Assembly: GCA_902524345.1 (NCBI GenBank)
Contig: CABZCX010000001.1
Coordinates: 377,001 to 441,000 of the forward strand
From: an uncultured Pelagibacteraceae bacterium
GTDB lineage: Bacteria; Pseudomonadota; Alphaproteobacteria; Pelagibacterales; Pelagibacteraceae
DNA: 64,000 nucleotides
Direction of reading: 5' to 3'
In this document: positions 49,479 through 58,349 of the stretch, one piece after another
Layout: the number at the start of each line of letters is the position of its first letter
Numbering within the stretch: the first letter of the stretch is position 1
The notes under the pieces: generated by a model
Seen by the model: the letters and a program-made list of their open reading frames with translations, nothing else
What the model was told of the DNA's origin: nothing
Database searches by the model: none
Made by a program: the position numbers and the translations under genes

Positions 49479-50216
49479 ATGAAAAATAACAAAGAAAAAG
49501 GGATGAGTATATTAGAGGCAATTGTTGCAAGCGTAATAGTTGGCATTGGTTTCATAGGAATTTTTCAAATGGTTGGCTATGCAGTAAATTCTATTGATGT
49601 TTCAGGAGAGAGGTCAAAAGCTGGACATTTAGTAGGAATGATTGCAGAGGGAGTACTTGGTTACAAAGATACTTATGTAGGAGTAAGTGAAAATGATGAA
49701 CAGGCTTTGATTTTTGAAGATGGTAAAGCATATATGCCTTCAGAGGCAGATCGAAAAGCGTGCGCAAAATTTGTACAATTTTATACCAATTTGGATTTTG
49801 AAGAATCTGGGGATACTAATGCTTGTGGATCAGATACTAAGCTTAATAATATAACCAATATTATAAATACGGATAAATGCTCTACAGAAGAAAGGTTGCC
49901 TCTTTATAAAAAAGATGAAGCATCAATTTGGGGAGGAAAAAGTGCTGCTTCAAACCAAATACTAAAGTGGCAGGCAATTTTAAATCAAGATCAATTAATA
50001 AAATGTAAAACCGAAAAAGATACAAAGTCGATTAAGATGTTTGATATGTGTCGTTGGGCCTCAAACAAATGTACATATACTAATAATAACATATTTGATG
50101 ATCGAATGTATGTTGGAAGAATTCAATTCAATTTAAACGGTGGAAAGAAAAGAAGATTTTTATATTTCCAAGCAGACTATGAACCCAAATATCGAGCTAG
50201 AGGAGCTGGAGAATGA
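49479..50216 (+). CDS. pilV: Minor pilin PilV-like
   Basis: The 245-residue protein has the cleavage site EKG/MSILEA (Glu at +5) and the PilV-like helix IVASVIVGIGFIGIFQM. Six or more Cys are spread through the C-terminal domain and suggest disulfides formed in the periplasm. It overlaps pilW by 4 bp (ATGA). Assignment to PilV is by the N-terminal pattern and gene order. Confidence 0.82.
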   Translation: MKNNKEKGMSILEAIVASVIVGIGFIGIFQMVGYAVNSIDVSGERSKAGHLVGMIAEGVLGYKDTYVGVSENDEQALIFEDGKAYMPSEADRKACAKFVQFYTNLDFEESGDTNACGSDTKLNNITNIINTDKCSTEERLPLYKKDEASIWGGKSAASNQILKWQAILNQDQLIKCKTEKDTKSIKMFDMCRWASNKCTYTNNNIFDDRMYVGRIQFNLNGGKKRRFLYFQADYEPKYRARGAGE

Positions 50217-51196
50217 TAAGAACTCATGAAAACGCAGGGGTAAGTTTGATAGAGATGCTTATAGGTATCGTCATATCCGCAATAATAATTGGTGCAATGT
50301 ACACCACTTATTCAGTAATAAACCAAACTTACTCTAGGGTAACGGATGTTGCTGGTATTAGTAAGTCAGGAAGAGATATAGTTTCCATGATAATGAGAGA
50401 CGTAAGGATGGCCGGTTTTAAATATTACTATGGTTACAATGCTGAGAATGAAGCAAGACCTGAAGGAGAGAGAATTCCAAGAATTGATTATCTACGATTT
50501 GTTCCAGGTGATACTGCTGCTGAAGAAAGTATAAGCCATGCACCAGTTGTTATTTATAGAAATAGACTTGGAGATGCAACTAGACTATCAGATGCAGACC
50601 CTGTTGTTCCTGGATATGATATAATTGATGAAAAAATAAATGAAGTTTGTTGTGATCAAATCCATATTGTTTATGGAGATTTTGATGCAAATGCTGATGT
50701 TGGAGGCGGGGAACAATTTTATACAAGATATAAGATCTCTTATTTTGCCCATGCTATGGAAAAAGATAATGACAGATTTTATGGAGTTTTCAGATCAAAG
50801 AAATATTGGAGACAGGCTTTAGATGATCCAGAAGGAGGAGAGTGGGTCGTCAATAATTGTCCTCCAGATAACGATTGTTACTCTGGTCAGTTAGTTAGAG
50901 AATATTTATCCGACATGTCATTTGTTGCTATGGATAAATTTGGTCGAGTAGTGGATGCAGATCCAAAAGATCCTGAAAATATTTATGATATTCGATCGGT
51001 TGATATGACTTTAACATTTAGATCAGCTTCAAAATCTGGATTTTTTAAAAATCTTAGAGAGGGAACAAAAAGACAAATTTTATCTCTCGGAAGAGAAGCT
51101 ACAGAATTTACTGGTGAAGATGCTGCTTTCAAAAGAGATCCAATTTTTTTAACAGTGCATACAAGAAACTTAGGTGGAATAGGAATGGCTAACTAA
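50213..51196 (+). CDS. pilW: Minor pilin PilW-like
   Basis: The 327-residue protein has the site ENAG/VSLIEM with Glu at +5 and the helix LIGIVISAIIIGAMYTTY. Then follows SGRDIVSMIMRDVRMAGFKYYY, which matches the PilW family (R-D-I-R-M-A-G-F/Y). It is long, as PilW proteins are. The stop shares a base with the pilX start. Confidence 0.87.
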   Translation: MIRTHENAGVSLIEMLIGIVISAIIIGAMYTTYSVINQTYSRVTDVAGISKSGRDIVSMIMRDVRMAGFKYYYGYNAENEARPEGERIPRIDYLRFVPGDTAAEESISHAPVVIYRNRLGDATRLSDADPVVPGYDIIDEKINEVCCDQIHIVYGDFDANADVGGGEQFYTRYKISYFAHAMEKDNDRFYGVFRSKKYWRQALDDPEGGEWVVNNCPPDNDCYSGQLVREYLSDMSFVAMDKFGRVVDADPKDPENIYDIRSVDMTLTFRSASKSGFFKNLREGTKRQILSLGREATEFTGEDAAFKRDPIFLTVHTRNLGGIGMAN

Positions 51197-52092
51197 TGAA
51201 TAGTAATAAAGAAAAAGGATTTGCATTAGTTTTATCAATTATACTTTTAATAGTAATGTCTTTAATGGGCGGTTCGTTAATAGTTATTTCATCAGGGGAT
51301 CATCAAAGTAACAACAGTAGTGATCAGTACCAGCAAACTTTTTATGTGGCCGAAGCTGGTCTTTTAGAGGGAGAGAAATGGATCTTGGATAAATATCTTG
51401 GACCTTGGATGAATAGCATGCCCAGTGACAATGATGTCCTCGGAGATCCTCCTGCAGAACCTGGTCCATTAGCAGTCTGGAATGTTAAAAATGAGATATG
51501 GCAGGATACAAAAACTGAGTACGCGAGCAAATCAGAAAATGGTTTCTTCAGACATACATTTATACGAGGACCAGCTCAAAATGATACAGAAGTTGCTAAA
51601 GATAGCTCACAATGCTTAATGAGTTTTAAAAACCTCGATACAAATGATGAGGGCAATGTCTCAATTATTGGAAAGGGCCAACTTCCAGTTGAAAAAAGTT
51701 TTTTGGATATCGTTGGACCACTTCTATGCACAGGGTCAAATGCAGAATGTTTAGATCCTAATAGCACAAGTTTTAACACTGATGATGAAGTAGTTAATGA
51801 AAGTGGAGATAGTCCTGAGGATTTTGAAGAAAAAGAAAAATTTATTAGGGCAGAATTTAATTTCTTAAAAAGATTTGCTTATGAATATTTTATCGTAAAT
51901 GTGGGGGCAGCCGCATATAGAAACGATGGATCGAGTATTGCAACAGATGTAAGTAATGTTGACTCACAAGGAACAGCATATAAAATATATTCCTGTGGGA
52001 TTCTTTATGGGCCAGGAGGCAGAGGAGAATACCATAATGGAGATGTTGAAATTTTAATACCTTTAGAAAGTATTGTGGTAATGCCGACATAA
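51196..52092 (+). CDS. pilX: Minor pilin PilX-like
   Basis: The 298-residue protein begins KEKG/FALVLSIILLIVMSLMGGS. The absence of Glu at +5 is the hallmark of PilX/GspK. TFYVAEAGLLEGEKW (consensus A-x-x-A-A-E-A-G-L) follows. Like GspK it should cap the tip complex formed with PilV, PilW and the FimT/U pilin. It is followed 4 bp later by an unknown secreted protein, then PilY1. Confidence 0.85.
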   Translation: MNSNKEKGFALVLSIILLIVMSLMGGSLIVISSGDHQSNNSSDQYQQTFYVAEAGLLEGEKWILDKYLGPWMNSMPSDNDVLGDPPAEPGPLAVWNVKNEIWQDTKTEYASKSENGFFRHTFIRGPAQNDTEVAKDSSQCLMSFKNLDTNDEGNVSIIGKGQLPVEKSFLDIVGPLLCTGSNAECLDPNSTSFNTDDEVVNESGDSPEDFEEKEKFIRAEFNFLKRFAYEYFIVNVGAAAYRNDGSSIATDVSNVDSQGTAYKIYSCGILYGPGGRGEYHNGDVEILIPLESIVVMPT

Positions 52093-52096
52093 AATT

Positions 52097-52633
52097 ATGA
52101 GAAGAAATATATTTTTAATAACTTTATTTTTACTAACTTTTCTAAAATTTAATCCTGTTTATTCAGAGGAATGTGATCTAGAATTTGAAATTGGAGAGAG
52201 TTTTTCAAGTGTCACTGAGATGTTAGGTGAGCCTGATATAGATAAGAATATTGAATTAATAGATATGAATCCTAGTGCTGAAAAAACAAATTATTGGTTT
52301 GCAACAACGAATTTTAAAAATTGGTGTCCAGATCATCATCCAGAGGAAACTGAAATTAGAATTCACTCTCTAGGTGGAGAAACTGTTATTGGTTATGAGT
52401 TAATTCTTAATAATAATATATCTAAGATAGATGATAAAAAATCTTTTCTCTTTTATTATATTCAAGAAAATTATGGAGAAGAAGCCAAAGAAGTTTTTGA
52501 TCCGAAATGGCTTGGACATATTAGTTGGGAGAAGGATAATAAGAAATATTATTATAGTAAAACTTTAAGATTTGATGTTTTGGTCGAGGAAGAATTAATA
52601 ATTACAACTAATGAATATAGGCAGTATTGGTAA
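52097..52633 (+). CDS. Unknown secreted protein inside the minor-pilin operon
   Basis: The 178-residue protein has a signal peptide (RNIFLITLFLLTFLKFNPVYS) and a mature part of about 155 residues with two Cys (CDLEF at the start, NWCPDHH near residue 80), so one disulfide is possible. It has no prepilin motif. It is locked into the operon: 4 bp after pilX and TAATG-coupled to pilY1. I do not recognise a family. A periplasmic or outer-membrane helper of the tip complex is inferred from position only. Confidence 0.6.
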   Translation: MRRNIFLITLFLLTFLKFNPVYSEECDLEFEIGESFSSVTEMLGEPDIDKNIELIDMNPSAEKTNYWFATTNFKNWCPDHHPEETEIRIHSLGGETVIGYELILNNNISKIDDKKSFLFYYIQENYGEEAKEVFDPKWLGHISWEKDNKKYYYSKTLRFDVLVEEELIITTNEYRQYW

Positions 52634-55600
52634 TGTTTAAAATGGACTCAATAAAAAGATTATTTTTCTATCTATTAGCATTAGTTATGATGTTTAATCA
52701 AAATGCTTTTTCAAAGTCATTACCACCCGGTTCAGGCACGGGAGATGTTAAAGCAAATATATTAATTCTTCTTGACACATCAGCTAGTATGAACGGAAAC
52801 CCTTTTGGTGGTGCAGCAATTTATAATCCAAATGATTTAATTTTGCTTAATGATGGTGATGTAATGGTTGGGCAAGCCAGAGGAGCGATTATAAAATTTG
52901 ATTACGACACAGAGGATTTTGATCCAACATTTGTTGATCCTGACGGCGATGGCAAGGGAGATAGGCTATTCCAAGGATCAAACAGTATGCCCTCGTGTGA
53001 ATTAGAGACTGGCAGACAAGATAGCAGAGTAAGAACTGTTCGTGAAATGGACAAATCATCAGATGTAAATGGAGTTACACCAGCAGGTAAAGAAGTTATT
53101 TATTCAATTTCGTATGATTATGAGTCTGTTGTAGCTATAGATGCCGCTGGCAATTGCGTAGAGGTTATTAGTAGTACTGAACTTGGGAAAATGTCTACTG
53201 GAAGATTTGATAAATTGTATCCACTAGGTTTGGATATTAAAACTATTGATAGCCAAGACCATTTAATTGTAACGGGTCATCAAGAAGTCTGCCTTGATGA
53301 AAGAAGGGTAGGAAAGAAAAAAAGAAAGAGATGGGTTTGTTTTAGATATGGTCAAGAAGAATTTGTTTTTTCAAGAAATCTCTCGACTGGTAACCAATTG
53401 CTTTGTCCTATTAATAGTCTCAATTCAACATTCAGAACCCACTTAAGATCTACAAGTTCAATTTCTATGGATAGTGGAAACAATCTTTACTACGTTGTTA
53501 GCGGAGAAATTTATAAAATTTCAATTTCATCTGATGGCGTAAACTTTTGTCCAAATCTTGAAGCGCCTACACGTTTTCAGAGAAATGTTAATGGCAATGT
53601 TTACAATCTAGTTGCGAAAATGAGTATTGATCCACAAGATGAAAGTATTATCTATGCAACAAGTAACACTAGCCACACACTGCAAAAATTATCAATTAAC
53701 TCATCGAACATAACTACTACAACAACTGTTGGGGGGTTCGGTCCAACAGCGTCCACAGCATCAAATATTCTCTTTAATATACCTATGGGTCTTCATGTGT
53801 CCAATGACAGAGTTTGGGTTGGTAATGCGAAAAATTCAATTCAAGAATTTGATATAAGTGGAGGGTCCATGACTTGGGTTGACGAATTGGGAACTAAAAT
53901 AGTAAGTAGAGCTGAAGGAGCCAAGAGGGCAATTAAAGCAGTTGTTAACGACAGTTCATTAACTAGTGGAGCGTATTTTGGTTATGGATATTGGAACGCT
54001 GGAACAAGAGCAAACGGAAGAGGAGCTAAGGGAAAATGGTTACCGTTTACAGAATATTCTTGTCACAACATGTGTCCCAAGGCAAAAAAATTTCAAAGGT
54101 GCAATGATTATTGTGATTATTACCGGGGGTGGTCTAACGCTGCCCAACATCCTTTAGGTAAATCTGTCCAATGCGATGACAACTCTTGTATACCTGTAGG
54201 AATTGGACCAAATACATCTAATCGAATAGTTGAAGCTGTTGATAGAATGAAAACAAGATTTGGAACAGATGGTACTGCATTTTCTCAACTTGCTTACGAG
54301 TATATGTTAGACCCAAACATTGGAATAACTAAAGACGGTCCAGAGTGTCAACTTAACTACGTTATTGTAATAGGTGATGGTATGTGGCAACACCACGACC
54401 TGGCTTTGAGACAAATTAGAGATTTAAGAATTGATAGTGCAGCAGCGGGGGTAAACAAAGATCGGTTTGGAAATGCAAAAGGAGTTAAGACGATTTTTAT
54501 AGCCTATGGTGGAGGAATAAAAGATAGAGGAGACGAGCAATTTCAAGAAGCAGCAAAAGCTGGTAGTTGTGATGATCCTAATTTTGGTACATCAGCTCAA
54601 ACTGATCCAGAATGTAGACAAAGAATTATTGCAGAAAATCCAAAAGAGTTAGTTACAAAATTAAAAAGTGAGATAGAGAGAATCATTGCTAGTAGGCTCT
54701 CATTTTCTGCTCCAGCCATAACTGCTACCGTGCAAGAAGGTGGAGATTTGTTTCAGGGACAATTTTCATTAGCACAAGGACAACAGTGGATAGGACATTT
54801 AATGAGAAAGGGCGTTACGCCAGACGGTTTTGTTATTCATGACGACCCTGCAAATAATTGGGACGCAGCAAAAATACTAGCACAAAGAGATATATCTAAA
54901 AGAAAAATTTGGACCCCTCTGCAGGGTGTAAGTTACGTAGATAGTGGCTGGAACAACTGGGTTGAAGGAAACAGTTCTGAAATTAATAAATTATTTCAAA
55001 TTTTAGGAAACACTGTTACCGATTATCATAAAACGGGTTCTACTTGTCCAGGACCAGATGGAAATGATGATGATATAAAAGGTTTGATTAATTTCGTCAG
55101 AGGTGCGGATTACTTTCTATACAATACAGGTGACGACAGATGTTCTGGAAAAGGAGCTAAGAGAGAAAATATTCTTGGCGACATATATCATTCTCAGATA
55201 GTTGAGGTTGGACCTCCAGGCGCAAACACAAACTACACAGCCACAAATCAAGAAGCATACTATAGACAAAAAAATGGTTATGCTGGTTTTGCTTCTAGTT
55301 TAAGCCAAAGGCAAAGAGTTCTTTATGTAGGAGCTAATGATGGAATGTTGCACGCGTTTGATGCTAAAAACGGAGAGGAGCTTTGGGGTTTTGTTCCACC
55401 GTTCATTGCTGGAAAGTTACCAGAGATGGTAAATGATAACCTAGATCAAGCAATTGGTAATGGAAAAGGCGGTACGAATGCAATATTTGCAGTTGATGGT
55501 TCACCAGTTGTACATGACATGTTTATTAAAGCTGTGAAACCTGATGGGCAGCCAGAGGCAACAAAATCTTGGCGTACTATATTAATGATTCCTTACGGAA

Positions 55601-57489
55601 GAGGTGGTGCAGGATATTCTATTTTAGATGTGACAGAGCCATTAGAACCAATTCATGTATTCTCTGTTTACAATGATTTTGTTCGAAGTAAAGTTATGAT
55701 AGCTCTAAGTGATGGTACAATAATTAACAGTGAAGACTCACCAGCTCCAGCATTAGATTATACAGGTGGAAGTTTGAATATTAATGACTCAGAGGAAGCT
55801 AAAAACGCTAAATTTAATATTGAACAAGCTAGAAATGCTGACTTAGCTACTGATAGCACTGGTAATGATTATACTGAAAGAGATAAGATTAGAGATTGTG
55901 TGACCGACAGTAATTTTTACTCGGGTGGTACAGCCGCTTGTTACAAAGGCAGAGTTTGGAGATTTCCATATATTATGCCGCAAGAATTTATTGATGACCC
56001 ATCAACTTTACCTGTTCAAAAAGTTATAGATGGAACTGTTACATCATTAACCGTAGATACGATTGTACAAGAAGCATCATTAGCAACAATTACATTTAGA
56101 GAGGAACTAGTAATTAATCTGAGTGAAGATGACGGTTCTCTAGCATCCGATGATGAGACAACTTTCTTTACTGTTAAAATTCCTAATATAGGAACTGAAA
56201 ACCCAGTATATGATTATAGTAAGATGGGTGAAACTTGGGCAACGCCAAGAATATTCAGACTTCCAGTTGAAAGAGAAGAATCTATAGATAGTGACAGATA
56301 TGTTGCAGTAATGCCCGCTGGATTTGGTAGAGTTGGTGGTGTTGGTTCAGCTGTATATGTAATAGATTTAGAGTCCATGAGTGAGCAAAGTGGAGGCCAA
56401 TACCCTGGGAAAATAGCTAGCGGAGGGAATGGGTTAATCGATTTAGTTGATATCGATAATTCATTTGAAAGTGCTTATGGAGGTACGTTAAACGATCTTC
56501 CTAATTCAGTATTGGGCGACCCAGTTGTAATTACTCCAGATACTTTTAGAGGTGCGAAATGGCGGGGAGCAATGGTTTATGTAAACGATTATGAAGGGAA
56601 AATTTCAAAAATTAACTTAACTAATGAACTGACTTCTAAAGGCTCTAATCCGGCGCCAATAGAATTATATGATTATACTACTTTATTTTCTCTAAATACA
56701 AACGAGGAGAACGGCAGAGTTAGTTTTTTTGGAATGGACGCTGCTTTTGGAATGGATACTAAAAACTTATATTTGTTTGGAGCCACTGGGGACTTTAATG
56801 ACATCGCGCGGAGATCAAGAGGAATGGATAACATCTTATATGGAATAAGAGATTTTGATTTTCCAAATTTTAGAATGGTTAATTCTGGAGGTGTTGGGTC
56901 TTTAACAGAGGCTATGAATGCAAGAAAGATTGATGCAGAAGACGGATATACTTTAAGTCCAAATTGTGTAAATACTGCTGACGAAACAATGGATCAGGGA
57001 GATTGTCCTGCGATATCTAAGGACGCCTGGGTATTTAAATTAGATAAGCCATTTGACAAAAGACAAGACGAGTCTTTAGTCACTGATACAGGAGCTCCAA
57101 ATTTAACGCAAAATTTATATCACAAAGCTACCGCATCACCCACTGTGTTTAAGGGCACGGTTTATTATCCTGTTTATCAACCACCAGAGGGCGGAAAGTG
57201 TAATGTCGGAAACGCTTATGTCTGTGCCGCTGATGATGAATGTGGAATTAATACCTCAGAAGAAATTGGACGAGCAAGCAGACAGATGGATGCAAATGCA
57301 GGCTTTGATGAAAAGACAGGTTGTTATTATTTACAACCTGGTGTTCTTTCGAAGTTAGAAGTGTTTGCAGATAAACTTTTTGCAAACATTACAACAGATA
57401 GTGAAGACCAAGAAGATACACTTATATCTTTACTTTCTAATGACGGAGCAATCTCAGTGTTCAGAGGAAATTGGCGAGAAAATTATTAG
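52633..57489 (+). CDS. pilY1: PilY1-like pilus tip adhesin with split VWA domain
   Basis: The 1618-residue secreted protein has a signal peptide (residues 5-26). The MIDAS motif DTSAS is at 48-52. About 355 residues of a repeat-rich, propeller-like insert follow, with a DPDGDGKGD calcium-type loop near residue 110. VWA elements then resume (RAEGAKRAIKAVV from 426, VIVIGDG at 577). The conserved PilY1 C-terminal beta-propeller includes YVGANDGMLHAFD (898-910). PilY1 sits at the pilus tip with the minor pilins and controls adhesion and retraction. ATG 52633 is chosen because it is TAATG-coupled to the preceding gene. Its end overlaps the prepilin peptidase gene by 4 bp. Confidence 0.88.
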   Translation: MFKMDSIKRLFFYLLALVMMFNQNAFSKSLPPGSGTGDVKANILILLDTSASMNGNPFGGAAIYNPNDLILLNDGDVMVGQARGAIIKFDYDTEDFDPTFVDPDGDGKGDRLFQGSNSMPSCELETGRQDSRVRTVREMDKSSDVNGVTPAGKEVIYSISYDYESVVAIDAAGNCVEVISSTELGKMSTGRFDKLYPLGLDIKTIDSQDHLIVTGHQEVCLDERRVGKKKRKRWVCFRYGQEEFVFSRNLSTGNQLLCPINSLNSTFRTHLRSTSSISMDSGNNLYYVVSGEIYKISISSDGVNFCPNLEAPTRFQRNVNGNVYNLVAKMSIDPQDESIIYATSNTSHTLQKLSINSSNITTTTTVGGFGPTASTASNILFNIPMGLHVSNDRVWVGNAKNSIQEFDISGGSMTWVDELGTKIVSRAEGAKRAIKAVVNDSSLTSGAYFGYGYWNAGTRANGRGAKGKWLPFTEYSCHNMCPKAKKFQRCNDYCDYYRGWSNAAQHPLGKSVQCDDNSCIPVGIGPNTSNRIVEAVDRMKTRFGTDGTAFSQLAYEYMLDPNIGITKDGPECQLNYVIVIGDGMWQHHDLALRQIRDLRIDSAAAGVNKDRFGNAKGVKTIFIAYGGGIKDRGDEQFQEAAKAGSCDDPNFGTSAQTDPECRQRIIAENPKELVTKLKSEIERIIASRLSFSAPAITATVQEGGDLFQGQFSLAQGQQWIGHLMRKGVTPDGFVIHDDPANNWDAAKILAQRDISKRKIWTPLQGVSYVDSGWNNWVEGNSSEINKLFQILGNTVTDYHKTGSTCPGPDGNDDDIKGLINFVRGADYFLYNTGDDRCSGKGAKRENILGDIYHSQIVEVGPPGANTNYTATNQEAYYRQKNGYAGFASSLSQRQRVLYVGANDGMLHAFDAKNGEELWGFVPPFIAGKLPEMVNDNLDQAIGNGKGGTNAIFAVDGSPVVHDMFIKAVKPDGQPEATKSWRTILMIPYGRGGAGYSILDVTEPLEPIHVFSVYNDFVRSKVMIALSDGTIINSEDSPAPALDYTGGSLNINDSEEAKNAKFNIEQARNADLATDSTGNDYTERDKIRDCVTDSNFYSGGTAACYKGRVWRFPYIMPQEFIDDPSTLPVQKVIDGTVTSLTVDTIVQEASLATITFREELVINLSEDDGSLASDDETTFFTVKIPNIGTENPVYDYSKMGETWATPRIFRLPVEREESIDSDRYVAVMPAGFGRVGGVGSAVYVIDLESMSEQSGGQYPGKIASGGNGLIDLVDIDNSFESAYGGTLNDLPNSVLGDPVVITPDTFRGAKWRGAMVYVNDYEGKISKINLTNELTSKGSNPAPIELYDYTTLFSLNTNEENGRVSFFGMDAAFGMDTKNLYLFGATGDFNDIARRSRGMDNILYGIRDFDFPNFRMVNSGGVGSLTEAMNARKIDAEDGYTLSPNCVNTADETMDQGDCPAISKDAWVFKLDKPFDKRQDESLVTDTGAPNLTQNLYHKATASPTVFKGTVYYPVYQPPEGGKCNVGNAYVCAADDECGINTSEEIGRASRQMDANAGFDEKTGCYYLQPGVLSKLEVFADKLFANITTDSEDQEDTLISLLSNDGAISVFRGNWRENY

Positions 57490-58250
57490 AACAAAAATAT
57501 TTTAAATTTATCAAAAAAAGAAATATAAACCACACAACCGATTATAATATACGGACCAAATGGAATTTGAGAGGACATTGTTTTTGATTTTTTAATTAGA
57601 GATGGTGTTACAATTAGAAGTGCTACAACAGAAGATATAAAAATTATAAAGGGAATACATATCCAGCCGAACCAAAAACCAATTGCAGAGAGTAACTTTG
57701 CATCCCCCAGTCCCATACCTTCTTTGTTCTTAAATTTTTTATAAGAAAGAATGATTAACCAAATGACCAAGTAACCCATAATTCCTCCAATAAGTGAGTT
57801 AAGATAAACAGGAAAGAGATTTGAGTCTAAATTTGGAGCAAACGATTTTGCAAAACCAATTATCATTAATGGAAAAGTAAGGCTGTTAGGGATTATAAAA
57901 TGATTTAAATCTATAAAAAATATGATTATAAAAAAAATACTTAACAAAGCTAACAACAGAGTTGTGATAGTTAAACCATAAATATGGTAAATTAGTAAAA
58001 AACTTAAGACACTGATTAATTCTACTATAAAATATCTTATATCTATTTTAACTTTGCAACTTCTACACTTTCCACCAAGTATAAAGAAAGACAATAGAGG
58101 AATGTTGTCAAACCAATTGATCTTGGTACTGCATTTTGGACAATATGATCTCTTAATTGCCATACTTTCATCATTTGGAAGCCTGTGTATACAAACGTTT
58201 GCGAAACTCCCCCATATACTTCCAAGGATAAATGTTATAATATAGAACAC
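57486..58250 (-). CDS. pilD: Prepilin peptidase / N-methyltransferase
   Basis: The 254-residue polytopic protein has an N-terminal GSIWGSFANVCIHRLP, the zinc tetracysteine CPKC...CRSC (methyltransferase domain) and the two catalytic Asp in FIDLNHFIIPNSLTFP and GMGLGDAKLLSAIG. It would process the minor pilins encoded nearby. It starts with GTG; an in-frame TAA lies two codons upstream, so no earlier start is possible. It is transcribed against the pilus operon. Confidence 0.95.
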   Translation of the reverse strand: MFYIITFILGSIWGSFANVCIHRLPNDESMAIKRSYCPKCSTKINWFDNIPLLSFFILGGKCRSCKVKIDIRYFIVELISVLSFLLIYHIYGLTITTLLLALLSIFFIIIFFIDLNHFIIPNSLTFPLMIIGFAKSFAPNLDSNLFPVYLNSLIGGIMGYLVIWLIILSYKKFKNKEGMGLGDAKLLSAIGFWFGWICIPFIIFISSVVALLIVTPSLIKKSKTMSSQIPFGPYIIIGCVVYISFFDKFKIFLF

Positions 58251-58281
58251 AGTTTAGAGTTTAATTTGAGAGGAAAATTCT

Positions 58282-58338
58282 ATGAGCCCATTAATGCAGT
58301 ATTGTACTAACATAATTGCATCAGTTAGGTGCAAATAG
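58282..58338 (+). CDS. Possible 18-residue leader peptide
   Basis: An ATG at 58282 preceded by GAGAGGA (8 bases away) opens an 18-codon frame that ends in TAG at 58336-58338, 11 bp before the next gene's ATG. The predicted peptide is MSPLMQYCTNIIASVRCK. The ribosome site is stronger than most in this window. It may be a translated leader; without comparative data it could be chance. Confidence 0.35.
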   Translation: MSPLMQYCTNIIASVRCK

Positions 58339-58349
58339 AAATTAGGCGC

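Noticed and set aside
51284-52090. Several minus-strand ORFs of 60-67 residues opposite pilX
   Set aside because: They overlap a well-supported minor-pilin gene fully, overlap each other in different frames, and have no recognisable motifs.
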